Positions 46,804 through 55,592 of a stretch of 60,081 nt of DNA are shown in pieces. The stretch spans positions 1-60,081 of the forward strand of contig JAQTTU010000015.1 of assembly GCA_028710605.1 (NCBI GenBank), written 5' to 3'. This stretch comes from Sideroxydans sp. GTDB lineage: Bacteria > Pseudomonadota > Gammaproteobacteria > Burkholderiales > Gallionellaceae. The number at the start of each line of letters is the position of its first letter. The first letter of the stretch is position 1. Both the position numbers and the translations under genes were made by a program. The notes under the pieces are model-generated. The model had not been told where the DNA came from. It did not search any database and worked only from the letters and a program-made list of their open reading frames with translations.

Positions 46804-46888
46804 CGTCATACCCGCGAAGGCGGGTATCCAGCGGGTTTAAACAAAAGGCATTTTTTGTAACTGGATTCCCGCTTTCGCGGGAATGACG
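46804..46888. repeat. dRS3-like inverted repeat pair
   Basis: Two 28-base units, CGTCATACCCGCGAAGGCGG... (46804-46831) and its near inverse (46861-46888), flank 29 bases. Each unit is itself a small palindrome of the ATTCCC-N8-GGGAAT type, like Neisseria dRS3. The pair lies between coaBC and dut and could form one long hairpin. Confidence 0.7.
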
Positions 46889-46907
46889 AAGAGAAAGGAA
46901 AATTCAA

Positions 46908-47357
46908 ATGAAAAAAGTGGATGTGAAAATTCTCGACCCGCGCTTGCACGAGCATCCCCCCGCCTACGCCACGCCGGGTTCGGCGGGCATCGACATGCGC
47001 GCCTGCATCGAGGGCAGCATGACCATACAGCCGGGGCAATGCGAGCTCATCCCCAGCGGTGTCGCCATCCACCTGAACGACCCGCACTACGCGGCGATGA
47101 TTTTGCCGCGCTCCGGCCTGGGGCATAAGCACGGCATCGTGCTGGGCAATCTGGTCGGGCTGATCGATTCGGATTATCAGGGGCAGATTTTCATTTCGAT
47201 CTGGAATCGCGGACATCATCCGTTCGTGCTGATGCCGATGGAGCGCGTCGCGCAACTGGTCATCGTGCCGGTGGCGCAGGTGCAATTCAATATCGTGGAA
47301 GAGTTTCCCATCAGCCATAGAGGCACGGGCGGGTTCGGCAGCACCGGCAAGCACTAA
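46908..47357 (+). CDS. dut: dUTP diphosphatase
   Basis: A 149-residue trimeric enzyme that hydrolyses dUTP to dUMP, keeping uracil out of DNA and feeding dTMP synthesis. All five motifs are present: [38 protein letters not shown] and the C-terminal [13 protein letters not shown] at 46908 has AAAGGAAAATTC upstream. It follows coaBC as in many proteobacteria, but with the repeat pair between them. Confidence 0.98.
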   Translation: MKKVDVKILDPRLHEHPPAYATPGSAGIDMRACIEGSMTIQPGQCELIPSGVAIHLNDPHYAAMILPRSGLGHKHGIVLGNLVGLIDSDYQGQIFISIWNRGHHPFVLMPMERVAQLVIVPVAQVQFNIVEEFPISHRGTGGFGSTGKH

Positions 47358-47367
47358 AATCAGTCCA

Positions 47368-47418
47368 CGAAAAACACGAAAGGCACGAAATATTCTTTCG
47401 TGCCTTTCGTGTTTTTCG
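47368..47418. terminator. Long inverted repeat, likely bidirectional terminator
   Basis: Two perfect 23-base arms (47368-47390 and 47396-47418) with a five-base loop. The arms repeat the theme CACGAAAAACACGAAAGGCA. It lies between the convergent dut and PEGA lipoprotein genes. It lacks a classical U run after a GC-rich stem, so termination is inferred from position. Confidence 0.55.
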
Positions 47419-47438
47419 CGGTCAGTTTTTTCGATTCG

Positions 47439-48392
47439 TTACCGCTGAAGCTTCGTCTCCAGTTCCGTCGTATCGCCTTTGCGCACGGAGACTTTTTCTG
47501 TCGCCGCCTGATAGCCGTCCAGCTTGATGCTCACTTCGCGCACCCCGGCAGCGATCTCGGCACGCATGGGCGTTAATCCGAAATATACGCCATCCACATA
47601 AACTTTGGCGCGGGGCGGTGTGGAGCTGACCGCGAGCGTTCCATTCTGCACAGCATCAATCGAGGGCGCAGGAATCACCGCAGGTACGGCAGCCGGAGCT
47701 GCATTGCCATACACCGTCACTCCTTGAACGGGCTTGCCGCCCACCGCCAGATTAAACAAGTCGGGGCGCGTCGCCATCAGCACGGAAAGCATGGATTCGC
47801 TGGTCTTGCCCGCCACCACACCCAGCTCCTTGCGCAGAAAATCGGCAATGTCTTTTTTGCTGTTTCCCGCCACGCCCGAATAGCGATCCGCTTTCTCCAC
47901 CACCACTCCCGACCAGATCACCTTGCCGCTGGACAAGTCGGTCAGGGTCGATTCAAGCGCGATGCTCACATAGTCGCGGTCTTTCGCATCAAAGCTCAAT
48001 TCCTTGACCGAACCGCTCAATTGAAAACTCGCACTCGCCGCATCGGTGCCGGAAAGCACCTGCATCCCGTCCTGATCCAGACGCTTTCTGATGGATGCCG
48101 CCACCACTTCGGCAACATCCTTATCCGACATGATGTCCGCGCCGTACATGCCGATAATCCGGGTGGTTGATATGCCCAGCCGGCGCGGGCTGTCCGCACC
48201 GCGCGCATCGGTATATCCGCCCAGCCGTATGGTGATCGGATATTTTTCCTGCCTGGCTTCTGGAGCAGGTCTGCTGTCTTCGCGGATGCGGATTTCGTTG
48301 CCGGGATCTGCCGCCGAGCCAAACATGCCAGCGCAACCGGTAAAGACAAGAGGCAGCAGACAGGTCGCAACCAGCAAACGGACATTCAGCAT
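47439..48392 (-). CDS. Lipoprotein with C-terminal PEGA domain
   Basis: A 317-residue protein. The signal peptide ends in the lipobox VFTGC (Cys19), so it should be lipid-anchored. Residues about 50-215 form a domain with alternating strands and helices (YPITIRLGGYTDARG, DVAEVVAASIRKRLDQDG, DYVSIALESTLTDLSSGKVI), resembling the periplasmic YajG-like or GNA1162-like lipoprotein fold. Residues 250-315 are a PEGA domain (GTLAVSSTPPRAKVYVDGVY). A role in surface or envelope organisation is likely, but the partner is unknown. It stands alone downstream of a CBS-domain gene on the same strand. Confidence 0.75.
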   Translation of the reverse strand: MLNVRLLVATCLLPLVFTGCAGMFGSAADPGNEIRIREDSRPAPEARQEKYPITIRLGGYTDARGADSPRRLGISTTRIIGMYGADIMSDKDVAEVVAASIRKRLDQDGMQVLSGTDAASASFQLSGSVKELSFDAKDRDYVSIALESTLTDLSSGKVIWSGVVVEKADRYSGVAGNSKKDIADFLRKELGVVAGKTSESMLSVLMATRPDLFNLAVGGKPVQGVTVYGNAAPAAVPAVIPAPSIDAVQNGTLAVSSTPPRAKVYVDGVYFGLTPMRAEIAAGVREVSIKLDGYQAATEKVSVRKGDTTELETKLQR

Positions 48393-48423
48393 CGCGCGTT
48401 CCTTGAAATGTTTGATGGTCGAA

Positions 48424-49020
48424 TCATCCTTGGGCGATAACGGCTTCGATTTCGGCGAAAGTTTGCGCCAATTCGAAGTTGTGCACCTCCGCGCCGAGCT
48501 GACGCGCGATTTGCGTGACGGAAAAAAGTCCGCACACTGTTTGTCGTCCGTCCGCCGATTCGCAGGCCACCAGCGCGTGCTGGCGATGGGCTTGTTTCAA
48601 GGTAACAACAATATCGCCGACCTTGGCTTTGTGCACGTCGTCAACGGTCATGACCACCAGTTCGCGCTGCGGGGTCATGATGTCGCGCACCATAATGTCC
48701 GCGTGCGTCCCGCCCATGTGTTGCAGGTAGCGCATCGGCTTCTCGCCCATCACATCGCTGGCGGTGACCAGACCGGCCATCTGCTCGTTGTCATCCAGCA
48801 CCAGCAACATGCGCACGCCGTACTTGATCATCTTGGCGTTGGCTTTATCCATGGAGGTTTTGGCGCGCACGCTGACCACGGAAATCTTGCTCAGATCCGT
48901 CATCACGTCAATCGCCGGACTGCTCAGCTTCACGCGCTCCGGCAAAGACTGCATGGGGCGCATGCAGGTTGTTCCGACTTTAAGTGGTACGGATGTCAAA
49001 GCGTTGTATCGGCTAATCAT
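48424..49020 (-). CDS. CBS-domain protein
   Basis: A 198-residue protein with two CBS repeats: about 37-95 ([40 protein letters not shown]) and 112-180 ([33 protein letters not shown]). Such pairs bind adenine nucleotides and act as sensors. No catalytic domain is attached. The start overlaps the rppH stop by four bases, so it is co-translated with rppH. Regulation of a partner by energy charge is a guess. Confidence 0.85.
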   Translation of the reverse strand: MISRYNALTSVPLKVGTTCMRPMQSLPERVKLSSPAIDVMTDLSKISVVSVRAKTSMDKANAKMIKYGVRMLLVLDDNEQMAGLVTASDVMGEKPMRYLQHMGGTHADIMVRDIMTPQRELVVMTVDDVHKAKVGDIVVTLKQAHRQHALVACESADGRQTVCGLFSVTQIARQLGAEVHNFELAQTFAEIEAVIAQG

Positions 49021-49565
49021 GTTTCCTCCTGTTGAAAATCTGAAATGCTGTCACCGTTGCGGGCGAGGGTGAAATGCGCGGACTGATTTCTGACATCGGG
49101 AAGAAAACGAACCAGTTCGTTCAGCGCCGAGCGATACACCTCGCGCTTGAACTCGATCACGCTGTCCAACTCAATCCAGTAGTCGTTCCAGCGCCAAGCG
49201 TCGAACTCGGGATGGCCGCACGCGCGCAACGATACGTCGCAATCGCGTCCGGTCAGACGCAGCAAAAACCAAATCTGTTTTTGTCCCTTGTAATGATTGC
49301 GCGGCTCGCGCTTGCCCCAACTTTGTGGCACCTCGTAACGCATCCAATCGCGGGTACGCCCCAGTATCTGGACATGGCAGGATTGCAGGCCGACCTCTTC
49401 GTGCAGTTCGCGGAACATCGCCTGCTCCGGCGTTTCGCCGTGCTGGATGCCGCCCTGCGGAAACTGCCATGCATCCTGCCGGATGCGCTTACCCCAAAAC
49501 ACCTGATTCTTTGCGTTAGTCAGTATGATGCCAACGTTCGGGCGATAACCTTCTCGGTCTATCAT
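49017..49565 (-). CDS. rppH: RNA pyrophosphohydrolase (Nudix)
   Basis: A 182-residue Nudix hydrolase that removes pyrophosphate from 5' triphosphate RNA and so starts mRNA decay. From ATG at 49565 it reads [20 protein letters not shown], matching E. coli RppH. The Nudix box is [20 protein letters not shown] followed by VGL, with all Glu present. A start four codons upstream is possible. It is divergent from proS, as in many betaproteobacteria. Confidence 0.96.
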   Translation of the reverse strand: MIDREGYRPNVGIILTNAKNQVFWGKRIRQDAWQFPQGGIQHGETPEQAMFRELHEEVGLQSCHVQILGRTRDWMRYEVPQSWGKREPRNHYKGQKQIWFLLRLTGRDCDVSLRACGHPEFDAWRWNDYWIELDSVIEFKREVYRSALNELVRFLPDVRNQSAHFTLARNGDSISDFQQEET

Positions 49566-49625
49566 GATTCGCCCCATACTATTTTTCGATGAGCCGATTG
49601 TTCCACATTTCCCCGATGCTGGAAA

Positions 49626-49767
49626 GGCCGCCTCTTAAAATTCAAAGTTCTAAGCAAGACAAGGCGCGAGCAAAAAATTGCGACGCAGCATATATTTGGA
49701 TATGTAAGGAGCAATTTTTTGTGAGCAACGCAGTATTGCGACGAAGTTTGGATTTTTAGAGGTGGCC
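49626..49767. repeat. MITE-like element
   Basis: A 142-base unit with imperfect terminal inverted repeats: GGCCGCCTCTTAAAATTCAA at the left and the inverse of GGCCACCTCTAAAAATCCAA at the right. The inside has CAAAAAATTG/CAATTTTTTG pairing. It has no coding content and lies between rppH and proS. The shape fits a miniature inverted-repeat element, but no target duplication was found. Confidence 0.6.
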
Positions 49768-49831
49768 GAAAGACGTAACCTGCTCCTTGCAGTAGAATCG
49801 CGCCCTCCAACCAGCACGATGAGTAAAGAAC

Positions 49832-51532
49832 ATGCGCGTTTCACAATTTTTTATCTCCACCCTGAAAGAAGCCCCTTCCGAAGCCGAACTGCCCAGCCAC
49901 AGACTGATGCTGCGCGCGGGTTACATCCGCAAACTGTCCAGCGGCCTGTACACCTGGATGCCGCTCGGATTGCGCGTGCTGCGCAAGGTAGAAGCCGTGG
50001 TGCGCGAGGAGATGGACAGGAGCGGCGGTATCGAGCTGTTGATGCCCGCCGTGCAACCCGCCGAGCTGTGGCAGGAGACAGGGCGCTGGGAAGTGTTCGG
50101 CCCGCAGATGTTAAAAATCAAGGACAGACACAACAACCAGTTCTGTTTCGGCCCCACACACGAAGAGGTCATCACCGACATCGCGCGCCGCGAAGTAAAA
50201 AGTTACCGCCAGCTGCCGCTGAATTTTTATCAGATCCAAACCAAATTCCGCGACGAGGTGCGTCCGCGTTTCGGCGTGATGCGCGCGCGCGAATTCGTGA
50301 TGAAGGATGCCTACTCTTTCCACAGCAGCTTTGAAAGTCTGGAACAGACTTACGCCGTGATGCACGCAACCTACAGCCGCATTTTCACCCGTCTCGGCTT
50401 GCAGTTCCGCGCCGTGGCGGCGGACACCGGCGCGATTGGCGGCAGCGGCTCGCACGAGTTCCACGTGCTGGCCGATTCCGGCGAGGACGCGCTGGCGTTT
50501 TGCCCGGACTCGGATTACGCGGCCAACGTGGAGTTGGCGGAGGCGGTCGCCCCCGCCGTAGCGCGCTCGCTCGGCACACAGGAATTGCAGAAGGTCATCA
50601 CCCCCGGACAGAAGACCATCGAGGAAGTCGCTGCGTTCTTCAACACTCCAGCGCAGAGCGTGCTGAAAGCCATCGCGGTAATGACGCACGAAAACGAATT
50701 CGTGCTGATTCTGTTGCGCGGCGACCACCAACTCAACGAAGTGAAAGCCAGCAAAGTGCTGGGCGAATTCCGTTTCGCCAGCGAAGAAGATGTGCATCGC
50801 AACATGAACTGCCGCACCGGCTACATCGGCCCGGTCAACGCCAAGGTGCGCGTGCTCGCCGACCGTGCCGCTGCCGCGATGAGCGATTTCATTTGCGGCG
50901 CGAACGACGACGGCTTCCATTTCAGCGGCGCGAATTTCGGGCGCGATGCGCACTTGGACGAGGCCAATGTGCACGACTTGCGCAACGTGGTTGCGGGCGA
51001 TGTTTCGCCGGACGGCAAAGGCACGCTCGAACTGTGTCGCGGCATCGAAGTCGGCCACATTTTTCAGTTGCGCACCAAATATTCCGAAGCGCTGCAAGCC
51101 ACGTATCTGGACGAGAACGGCAAAGCGCAAGTGATGGAAATGGGCTGTTACGGCATCGGCGTGTCGCGCATCGTGGCCGCCGCCATCGAACAGAATTTCG
51201 ACGAACGCGGCATCACGCTGCCCGCCGGCATGGCTCCGTTCCAGGTCGCCATCGCGCCCATCGGCATCAAGAAAAGCGAAGCCGTGCGCAACGCGGCGGA
51301 GCAGTTGTACAGCGAGCTCACTGCCGCAGGTATCGAAGTGTTGCTGGATGACCGCGACGAGCGACCCGGCGTGATGTTCGCCGATCTGGAACTGATCGGC
51401 ATCCCGCATCGCATCGTGATCGGCGACCGCAGTTTGAAAGAAGGCAAAGTGGAATACCAGGGACGCAAGGACGAAGCCGCGCAGGCCGTTGCCTTGCAAG
51501 ATGTGAGCAAGCTCGTACAATCCAAGCTATGA
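49832..51532 (+). CDS. proS: Prolyl-tRNA synthetase
   Basis: A 566-residue class II synthetase of the long bacterial type. The catalytic part includes [36 protein letters not shown] (motif 2 region) and [20 protein letters not shown] (motif 3). The middle editing (INS) domain at about 230-400 removes mischarged Ala. The anticodon-binding domain is at 465-566. All parts are present. Its stop overlaps the ATG of the transglycosylase gene by four bases. Confidence 0.98.
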   Translation: MRVSQFFISTLKEAPSEAELPSHRLMLRAGYIRKLSSGLYTWMPLGLRVLRKVEAVVREEMDRSGGIELLMPAVQPAELWQETGRWEVFGPQMLKIKDRHNNQFCFGPTHEEVITDIARREVKSYRQLPLNFYQIQTKFRDEVRPRFGVMRAREFVMKDAYSFHSSFESLEQTYAVMHATYSRIFTRLGLQFRAVAADTGAIGGSGSHEFHVLADSGEDALAFCPDSDYAANVELAEAVAPAVARSLGTQELQKVITPGQKTIEEVAAFFNTPAQSVLKAIAVMTHENEFVLILLRGDHQLNEVKASKVLGEFRFASEEDVHRNMNCRTGYIGPVNAKVRVLADRAAAAMSDFICGANDDGFHFSGANFGRDAHLDEANVHDLRNVVAGDVSPDGKGTLELCRGIEVGHIFQLRTKYSEALQATYLDENGKAQVMEMGCYGIGVSRIVAAAIEQNFDERGITLPAGMAPFQVAIAPIGIKKSEAVRNAAEQLYSELTAAGIEVLLDDRDERPGVMFADLELIGIPHRIVIGDRSLKEGKVEYQGRKDEAAQAVALQDVSKLVQSKL

Positions 51533-52167
51533 ACTTAACTTCCGCACTGCACAAACCGTTGCTCACACTGTCGTTCGCGGCAGCGGGTTTGTGTTTTGCC
51601 GCCTCCGCCAATGCAGGCGCGCAACGCGAGGAAGCTTTATCGGCCAGCGTGCGCAGCATGATGCAACAAGCCGTTTCCGATCAGGCCGCGCCCAAGCTGG
51701 CGTTCTCCTCGCAGCAGGAAGCGCAGATGTGGCTGGATGAAATGTCCAGGCGTTTGGAAAAACGCATACCGGATGCGCAGTACCGTTTCGATTTTTTGAG
51801 TACGGTGCATTACGAGGCAACCCGCGCCGGTTTGGATCCGCAGATGGTGTTGGGATTGATCGAGGTGGAAAGCGGTTTCAGAAAATATGCAGTGTCAAAA
51901 TCCGGCGCGCGCGGATACATGCAAGTGATGCCTTTCTGGCCGAAAGCCATCGGTGTGCGCGGGCAGAATCTGTTTCACCTGCGCACCAACCTGCGCTACG
52001 GCTGCACCATCCTGCGTCATTATCTGGACATCGAAAAGGGCGATTTGTATCGCGCGCTGGGTCGCTACAACGGGAGCTTGGGCAAGCCGGAATATCCCAA
52101 CATGGTGAAAGCCGCGTGGAACAAGCACTGGGCACCGAATGCCAGCCGCATCGCCAGCAACGGCTAG
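51529..52167 (+). CDS. Lytic transglycosylase (SLT domain)
   Basis: A 212-residue protein with a signal peptide (cleavage near SANA, residue 29). The SLT domain covers about 95-200: [34 protein letters not shown] and [19 protein letters not shown]. The catalytic Glu is the one in IEVESGF. It cuts murein with formation of the anhydro product. It is coupled to proS and converges on the thioredoxin gene with no gap between the stops. Confidence 0.9.
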   Translation: MNLTSALHKPLLTLSFAAAGLCFAASANAGAQREEALSASVRSMMQQAVSDQAAPKLAFSSQQEAQMWLDEMSRRLEKRIPDAQYRFDFLSTVHYEATRAGLDPQMVLGLIEVESGFRKYAVSKSGARGYMQVMPFWPKAIGVRGQNLFHLRTNLRYGCTILRHYLDIEKGDLYRALGRYNGSLGKPEYPNMVKAAWNKHWAPNASRIASNG

Positions 52168-52629
52168 TTATTTCTTGTTCTTGATGTAAGCCTCGACACT
52201 GCTGCGCGTCAGCATGCCTTCCTGAAAACTCACCAGTTCGCCTTGCGGATTGTATAGATAGGAAGTGGGCAATACCTCCACCTCCCCCACTTGCGCGGCC
52301 ATATCGTAATCGCCTATCACCAGCGGATAACTGACGGGATGTTTGGCGACAAATTCCTTGACCGATTTGTCGGTCGAATCCAGCGCCACACCGATCACCA
52401 CCAGATCGGTTTTCTTGTGCGCTTCGTGCAAGGACACCAAATCCGGGATTTCTTCCAGACAGGGCGGACACCAGGTCGCCCAGAAATTCACCAGCACCCA
52501 CTTGCCGCGATAATCCTGCAAGCGCTGCGGCTTTCCCTGCATGTCTGTAAACGCAAAAGACTGGGCCGACGCTGCTGCGGCGCAGAACAATAATACGACT
52601 GCACCCAGCAGTATTGGCAAGCGAGGCAT
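52168..52629 (-). CDS. TlpA-like periplasmic thioredoxin
   Basis: A 153-residue protein with a signal peptide (residues 1-22, AAAASA). The thioredoxin fold carries the active site WCPPC in VNFWATWCPPCLEEIPDLVS and the cis-Pro loop VLPTSYLYN. It should reduce periplasmic disulphides, for example during cytochrome c maturation. ATG at 52629 overlaps the stop of the UPF0114 gene (TGATG). The stop abuts that of the transglycosylase. Confidence 0.9.
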   Translation of the reverse strand: MPRLPILLGAVVLLFCAAAASAQSFAFTDMQGKPQRLQDYRGKWVLVNFWATWCPPCLEEIPDLVSLHEAHKKTDLVVIGVALDSTDKSVKEFVAKHPVSYPLVIGDYDMAAQVGEVEVLPTSYLYNPQGELVSFQEGMLTRSSVEAYIKNKK

Positions 52630-53216
52630 CAATGCCCTGCTTTTTCGTCGTCAGAGTGGATGTCGGTCACTTCTTCATCGCTCGATGAAGAATGACCATC
52701 GGCGGCATGTGTCAAATACAACGCCAGCGCGATCAGCGCGATGGCCGCCCCCATATAGACCAGATCAATCGGGGTGACGATATGCATGGAGATCGACTCT
52801 TCGAACAAGGTCACGATCATAATCATCAGGATCACTTTGGCCAGACGCGATTTCAAGTCATCCAGATTGTTGATCACCAGAATTTTGCTGGATGCCTTGC
52901 TGCCATGCGCCTGGTCGATGTCGCTGATGAACAGTTCATACAGGCCCAGCGAGAAGATCAGCATCACCGTCGCCAGCAGGTAGCCGTCCACCACTTCGAC
53001 GATGTGCGACACAGTGCTGTCGTGCAACAACTTGCGCGCCTCTTCGGTCATGGTCGCATCACCATAATGCAGGGCATGTTGAAACAGGATCACTACGTCA
53101 ACCGAAGCGATGTAAAAAATGGCAAATCCAGCGAGCAGGCTGCCGATCACGGCGGTCAAAATCACAAAACGGCTATTCCACAATGAGCCTTCAAACAACG
53201 TCTCAATAAACTTCAT
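52629..53216 (-). CDS. UPF0114 (YqhA-type) inner membrane protein
   Basis: A 195-residue protein with four hydrophobic segments (about 17-37, 73-97, 125-148, 152-168). The N-terminus ETLFEGSLWNSRFVILTAVI and LYELFISDIDQAHG match the UPF0114/YqhA family. The tail is acidic and Ser/His rich (SSSSDEEVTDIHSDDEKAGH). The function of the family is unknown. It is coupled to the thioredoxin gene. Confidence 0.85.
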   Translation of the reverse strand: MKFIETLFEGSLWNSRFVILTAVIGSLLAGFAIFYIASVDVVILFQHALHYGDATMTEEARKLLHDSTVSHIVEVVDGYLLATVMLIFSLGLYELFISDIDQAHGSKASSKILVINNLDDLKSRLAKVILMIMIVTLFEESISMHIVTPIDLVYMGAAIALIALALYLTHAADGHSSSSDEEVTDIHSDDEKAGH

Positions 53217-53301
53217 TACCCGATCTCCCGATTAAATTCCAACAGCAAAATTATTGGCCGCGCATTAAATCCGAAAAGCCCCTGCGCGGCAACCGTAGCC
53301 G

Positions 53302-54513
53302 CTACATTGTCCATATATCGCGCAAGGTCAAACCACCCTGTGCGGCGAGGCGCTTGTCCAGCCCGGCGAACCAGGCGCGAATATCGTCGTCGCCTGTTTG
53401 CCTCGGCAAGGATTCAACATTCAGCAAAAACATCCGGGTCAATTCGTTCATCTGAATGCTCTCCGGTGCGCGCAGCATGCCCCAGCCCAGATCGGTAAGC
53501 TTGCCGACAATATTGGCTTCCGCCAGTTTATTCAGGATGCGCTCCACATCTTCATAGCCGATGCACAGTTGCCGCGACAGTTCCGGCAAATTTTGCACCA
53601 CTCCATTCTGCAGCCCTTTGTGCATCAACTTGAGCATGCCCAGCGCGAAATAGAGTTGCGCCGCCTGATCGAGTTTCAGCGCATGCGTGCTGCGCCAGTG
53701 CGAAATGGAGGCGGCGATGATCGCGCCGAACAACAGCGTGAGCCAGGACAAATATATCCACAGCAGAAAAATCGGCACGCTGGCAAACGCGCCATACACC
53801 AGCTTGTAGGTGGGAAAGTGCGAGATATAAAACGCGAAAGCGCGGTTCATGGTTTCAAATGCTACCGCCGCGATCACGCCGCCTATGATGGCGTGCTTCA
53901 TCGGCACATAGCGGTTCGGCACCACGCGGAACAGCAGCGTGAATGCGGCGGTAGTCAGTATGACCGGAATAATTTTCAGCGCACCAATACCGAAGGACGG
54001 CATCTGCTGCGCATAACCCACCGAAAAACCGATCAGCCACGAAGTCAGCGACAAACTGCCCCCCACCAGCAGCGGAGCCAGCGTAATCACTGCCCAATAC
54101 ACCAGCACGCGCTGCAACATGCTGCGTTGCCGCGACACGCGAAAAATGCGATGGAACGCGTTGTCTATTGTCAGGATCATCCACATTGCGGAGACCGCAA
54201 GCAGCGCGATGCCGACGGCGGTCAGACGCGAAGCGCTCTCGGCGAACTGCTCCATGTAGCGCGTAATCATTTTGCCGCCGGTCTCCGGCAGCATGTTTGA
54301 CAGCACGAACTCTTTGAGGTGTGCCGACAAATCGGTGAATACCGGAAACGCGGAAAATACGGTGAGCATGATGGTGAGCAGCGGCACCAGCGACAGCAGC
54401 GTGGTGAAGGTCAGGCTGGCCGCCATCTCGGTGCAGCGATCCTGCTGCAAGCGCACCGCCACGAAGCGCAAAAAACGCAGCGCATCAAACACGCCCAAAT
54501 TCGGAAGTTTCAT
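53302..54513 (-). CDS. YihY/virulence-BrkB family membrane protein
   Basis: A 403-residue protein from ATG at 54513 (MKLPNLGVFDALRFLRF). Six membrane segments cover about 30-270, with the family signature AASLTFTTLLSLVPLLTIML. The C-terminal 130 residues form a soluble winged-helix-like domain (QLCIGYEDVERILNKLAEAN). Older literature called the family RNase BN, which is not correct. An ATG six codons upstream (54531) is the alternative start; the frame is open to 54621 but that overlaps the divergent gene. Confidence 0.88.
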   Translation of the reverse strand: MKLPNLGVFDALRFLRFVAVRLQQDRCTEMAASLTFTTLLSLVPLLTIMLTVFSAFPVFTDLSAHLKEFVLSNMLPETGGKMITRYMEQFAESASRLTAVGIALLAVSAMWMILTIDNAFHRIFRVSRQRSMLQRVLVYWAVITLAPLLVGGSLSLTSWLIGFSVGYAQQMPSFGIGALKIIPVILTTAAFTLLFRVVPNRYVPMKHAIIGGVIAAVAFETMNRAFAFYISHFPTYKLVYGAFASVPIFLLWIYLSWLTLLFGAIIAASISHWRSTHALKLDQAAQLYFALGMLKLMHKGLQNGVVQNLPELSRQLCIGYEDVERILNKLAEANIVGKLTDLGWGMLRAPESIQMNELTRMFLLNVESLPRQTGDDDIRAWFAGLDKRLAAQGGLTLRDIWTM

Positions 54514-54530
54514 AAGTTTTGATAACTGCA

Positions 54531-54536
54531 TACAAT
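54531..54536 (+). promoter_or_regulatory. Possible -10 box for a leaderless HugZ-like mRNA
   Basis: TACAAT at 54531-54536 ends six bases before the ATG at 54543, so transcription would begin on or next to the start codon. The -35 region is weak (TTTCAT at 17 bases). No ribosome binding site precedes the ATG. Confidence 0.35.
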
Positions 54537-54542
54537 GCCCGC

Positions 54543-55202
54543 ATGATACCCGACAAAGCCAACACCCAAAGCAACCCCAGAGCCGCGCGCCAATTGCTGC
54601 GCGCACACCGCTACGGCGCACTTTCCACGCTGTCGAAAAAATTCGACGGCCATCCGTTCGGCTCGATCACACCTTACATGGTAGATCACGACGGCAACCT
54701 GCTCATCCTCATCAGCGCACTGGCGGAACACACCAAGAACATCAACCACGATGCGCGCGTCAGCCTCATCACCCACAATCAGGAAGACTCGCACATTCAG
54801 ACGCAGGGGCGTATCACCTTGGTTGGCACAGCCTCGCTAGATGGGCAACGCGAACAAATCGGCAAACGTTACCTACGCTATTTCCCCGAAGCGCAGACCT
54901 ATTACGATATGCCCGATTTCGAGTTCTACCGCATCGTCCCGCAAGCGCTGCGCTATATAGGCGGCTTCGGCGACATTCATTGGATCAAGGCGGAAAGCTA
55001 TCACGTCCCGGATAACTCGCTCGCTACAGAAGAAGATGCCTTGCTAGACCGACTCAACGCCACCCGCACCGCCTCACAAGGATGGGTGATCGGCATAGAC
55101 TGCGACGGCTTCGACCTGCGACTGGACGAACGCACCGTGCGCCACGACTTCCAGACACCCGTACTCGACGGCGCTCAAGCACTGGCCTTGCTGCAACCTT
55201 AG
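54543..55202 (+). CDS. HugZ-like FMN-binding split-barrel protein
   Basis: A 219-residue protein of the pyridoxamine-5'-phosphate-oxidase-related fold. The barrel spans about 15-150 (LLRAHRYGALSTLSKKFDGH, PFGSITPYMVDHDGNLLILI, SALAEHTKNINHDARVSLIT). The C-terminal region YIGGFGDIHWIKAESY matches HugZ/heme-utilisation relatives. It may bind heme or FMN; heme degradation is not shown. It is divergent from the YihY gene and is followed by a hairpin at 55212-55235. Confidence 0.8.
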   Translation: MIPDKANTQSNPRAARQLLRAHRYGALSTLSKKFDGHPFGSITPYMVDHDGNLLILISALAEHTKNINHDARVSLITHNQEDSHIQTQGRITLVGTASLDGQREQIGKRYLRYFPEAQTYYDMPDFEFYRIVPQALRYIGGFGDIHWIKAESYHVPDNSLATEEDALLDRLNATRTASQGWVIGIDCDGFDLRLDERTVRHDFQTPVLDGAQALALLQP

Positions 55203-55211
55203 CCCGATAAA

Positions 55212-55235
55212 AAGGGCATCGAGAACGATGCCCTT
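55212..55235. terminator. Terminator after the leuA operon
   Basis: A ten-base stem AAGGGCATCG/CGATGCCCTT with an AGAA loop. On the minus strand it is followed by TTTTATC, so it ends leuA and the small secreted gene. On the plus strand it also closes the HugZ-like gene, with a poorer tail. Confidence 0.65.
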
Positions 55236-55258
55236 GAGACTCCGACGAATACCGCAAA

Positions 55259-55573
55259 CTATCCGCGCACGCCTTTGAACTGCACAGAAAGTACGGGCGA
55301 TTCAACCGGATTTTCCAACGACCTATCCTTCTTTTCTTCCGTCGGCGGGACGACAACCGGATCCATTCTGGCAGCATCACTTGATCTGGCGGCACGATTC
55401 ACTTGCCGATTCAATTTCGTATCTGCCTTCTTGCTTGCAGGTCGCTCGGAATGACTTATTGGAACTTTCCGCTGTACTTGCACCATTTGAAAATCTGCCG
55501 CTTCAGCGCAACACAACAACGCCGCACCCGCCAACACCAAACTCAGAAGTAACGCTCCAGCGGCAAGATTCAT
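55259..55573 (-). CDS. Small secreted protein of unknown function
   Basis: A 104-residue protein with a signal peptide (about 1-25, ending CCAEA) and no recognised domain. The mature part is charged and Pro/Lys rich (RKVPISHSERPASKKADTKL; VVVPPTEEKKDRSLE). ATG at 55573 has an excellent ribosome binding site (GGAGGT), so it is probably real. It starts 19 bases after the leuA stop and is likely co-transcribed with it. No function is proposed. Confidence 0.6.
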   Translation of the reverse strand: MNLAAGALLLSLVLAGAALLCCAEAADFQMVQVQRKVPISHSERPASKKADTKLNRQVNRAARSSDAARMDPVVVPPTEEKKDRSLENPVESPVLSVQFKGVRG

Positions 55574-55592
55574 CTCCGACCTCCCACAAAGA

